From assembly GCA_933228895.1 (NCBI GenBank), contig OW121853.1, forward strand, positions 9,058,494 through 9,122,493: a stretch of 64,000 nucleotides of DNA, read 5' to 3'. Positions within the stretch are counted from its first letter, which is position 1. Each line of letters starts with the position of its first letter. Source of the DNA: Platycnemis pennipes (taxonomy: Eukaryota; Arthropoda; Insecta; Odonata; Platycnemididae). The notes beneath the pieces are model-generated. The model was not told the origin of the DNA. It saw only the letters and a program-made list of their open reading frames with translations, and did not search any database. Position numbers and translations under genes: made by a program. Below, in pieces: positions 61,511 through 64,000 of this stretch.

Positions 61511-64000
61511 TCAAGTATTTAACATTTGAATTATACACAGTGTAATCCGAATTAACATGCCCATTGCTGGCAGGAAAATAATTAATGCGACTGCAAAAAT
61601 GCTAGCATTACTCCATGGACAGTATTTTGAAATTAATTCTATGCATCATCCTTCACGCGTAGGTAAGTCAGTAAAATAGTTGTATTTAGTATTCATCTTT
61701 TGCAACAATGCTTATCTAATTATTAAACGGAAGCATCAAATAATTACTGGCAGAGTAAGCTATATCCTAGCGACGGTTACGAAAACTCAAAGTGTGAGTT
61801 AGAAAGCACCAGTGAAGGTACATTGGAGTAAATAACCTTAGCTGGCTCTTATCTCCCGAAAATAACAAGGTTTCTTGACTTCCGCCTATGTCTTAGGAGA
61901 GTTGTGCAAAATAACCATGTAGGTGTAATAATGCTTTCAGAAATGAATAATATAATAAAACTAAGAAGTAGCCTATGGCTTTATTTTTGATTCGATCTTT
62001 TACTGTTTTTTTTCAAGCCATTTAATGCTATTTTGTTCATTATAAACGTTAGCATTTGGTACCTAAAATATGAGTTATGAAAGTGAAGCATAGTAATTTT
62101 ACAATTATATTCCCTCTAATTTCATATAGCAGAATTCCAGTATCCCACCAAAGGGTGTTAAAACTTGACTGACATGGCTTAGGCTTTAACTGATATAGTT
62201 TACTGTATGAGTAAAATATAAAACACAGCATAATCTAGATTTTTTGATGCCGAATTAGTATTTTTTCAATAACAACAAATTATAAATTTGGTAGGTTGTG
62301 AACATGTTTCGTATAATTTTTCCAAGCTCCTGTGTTGAGGAGAGACTAACATTAATGCAAATACTTACTTCGGATCAGAACGGAAAATATCAGATTCAAA
62401 GATTTGTCTTATCTTTAAACAGCAGGAGCTGGTAGAAAAGGAACCCATGTAATTTACATGTTTGCAGCGCTTACTCATTCCCAAACATAAAAATTTGAAA
62501 TTTTTAATTATGGTCAAGCTAAATGTTAGCGCAGAAAGACAGGATACGTAATATGGAATAATTTCTTAAAAAGTATATACAGCTGATTTAAAAATATGAT
62601 TAACTTTAGTGAATACATGTGCTTAATCTTTTAGTTTCGTTCCGTGAAAATTGCTTTTTACTCAGCCAAGAGAAGTAATTAAAAAAATATCCCTTACCAG
62701 GAAACGAGCGTGTATTGAGACAATGATTGTTCACTAAAATTCTTGCCCACTTTTTAATTCACACAAAGTTTTGTTTCACATTCATATATTCTTGGAAAGG
62801 TATCAAATAGAGCGGACCCTTGGAGACTTTCGTTGTGAACAGAGCAGTGTCTTAGTTCGTCACACTTCTGCCAATACTCATTGATTTATTATTACTGCTC
62901 CAATACACCACCACGTGTATCTGGCCGAAGGGAGTGACTTTTTGAATAAGAAATGTAAGTTTGTTACCGCTGAATATTTTATTTCCGTGAGCAAAGAGAG
63001 AGTTGCAACAGATATATTTGTTTCAATTATGTTATGATCAATGGGCTCAAATACGAAAGCATGAAGAAAGACATGCAGTTGATAACTGTATATAAAATAA
63101 TATGTAATCCTATTCTTGAATACATGCTTTATATATTTTTCCTAGGTCGGTTTTTGAAGGGAGGCTGATATTTATCATAACATATTTGAAAATTGAATGA
63201 TTGATTTTTCATACACAGAATCATGATCTGGTTTTTATGACAACGCTCCTTACTCTAATTATAAAAATCTTAATGTACATCCATATATCCTCAATAACCT
63301 TATGCTTTCTGAAAATTTTCAACCGTATCTATGATCCTTACCAAGTGACAGGCATTACATAATTATCCACTGTCAGCTTTTTAGTGGTCCACCATTTCCT
63401 TTATCTGTAGAGCTTAAGTAACTTTAATTGGTGTTCTATCAGTCTGTATACGTTTTTATGGGTCCCTCTAATTCTATTATTTCTAAGTGCTTCTTTAGTT
63501 ACGCTGCATCCTTCGTACCTCAGCATATACGTATTCTAAGTCCCCTCATCCTGTTCATATCGTACCTACAATTTGTTACTATCTTCCCCAGCATTGTATC
63601 ATTCTATTCCTGCAACCCAGTCTTCCTATGTAACATGCATCCTATTTCCTCTGGTTCTAAAATTTCCTCCTTTTATTTCACTCATTACAATGCATTAGTT
63701 CATATTTACCTATAACTGCATAAATCCTACTCATCGCAAAATATATATATTTCTAAACTCTTCCGCACCATAATCCCAACTTTTATGCTATTTTTTCCAT
63801 TTCATGCATTAATTTTGCCTTTATAAGGCTTTCACTGTGACAAGTTTTAAATCATGAAATGCATGAGCTTGAACATAAATTTCCTTTTTGTATTTTCTCA
63901 GGTTGCTATTATAAATTCCTTCCACTGCAAAACCAAATAATTAGTCAACGAAGATCTTACCATTTTGCTTACTACTATATCTGTTTCTACCTGAAATTCA
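61511..64000. other. Gene-less AT-rich stretch
   Basis: Nothing recognised. The last 600 bp are pyrimidine-rich on the plus strand, with an open frame at 63428-63715 that has no motif. Confidence 0.6.

Noticed and set aside
1..64000. CRISPR arrays, phage or bacterial operons
   Set aside because: No regularly spaced repeats, no Shine-Dalgarno-led gene clusters; the content is eukaryotic.

Overview
The window is AT-rich eukaryotic DNA, most likely an insect or another arthropod. The Copia element is primed by an internal piece of initiator tRNA-Met, as Drosophila copia is. The non-LTR retrotransposon relics are of types common in arthropods: RT/endonuclease proteins with GATGAT or GTAGATG tails. 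There are no operons, no bacterial-type genes and no CRISPR array. Most of the window is intergenic or intronic sequence carrying transposable elements of different ages. The species cannot be named from sequence alone.

Layout. 0-9 kb: non-coding, with two short GC-rich promoter-like patches (about 4.1-4.4 kb and 8.1-8.35 kb). 9.6-12.8 kb: three decayed LINE fragments, a tandem duplication, and a GC-rich minus-strand stretch at 11370-11528 that reads like a terminal coding exon. 13-33 kb: mostly featureless, with a LINE relic near 20 kb, GC-rich patches at 23.5 and 25.5-26.1 kb, a twin perfect hairpin at 32.1 kb, and a second exon-like minus-strand segment at 33195-33353. 33.9-41.4 kb: two hammerhead-ribozyme-like motifs of the kind carried by Penelope-like elements, a diverged repeat present once on each side, and between them a complete, young Copia retrotransposon (35649-40341). 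42.3 kb: a 5S-rRNA-derived repeat. 44-49 kb: 3' ends of LINEs. 52.15-54.1 kb: a 2-kb CpG-island-like region, probably a promoter. 58.4-61.5 kb: the 5' and middle parts of a dead LINE interrupted by a tRNA-derived SINE.

How the parts may work together (inference). The two exon-like segments lie on the minus strand, have GC-rich third codon positions and have compatible splice phase. The large island lies upstream of both in that orientation. One minus-strand gene with very long introns, starting near 52-54 kb and ending near 11.4 kb, would account for all three, but no product can be assigned. The only intact protein-coding gene is the 1364-residue Copia Gag-Pol. No previously undescribed multi-gene system was found. 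The best leads are the hammerhead-like motifs, the twin hairpin, the in-frame diverged repeat beside Copia, and the hidden GC3-rich exons.
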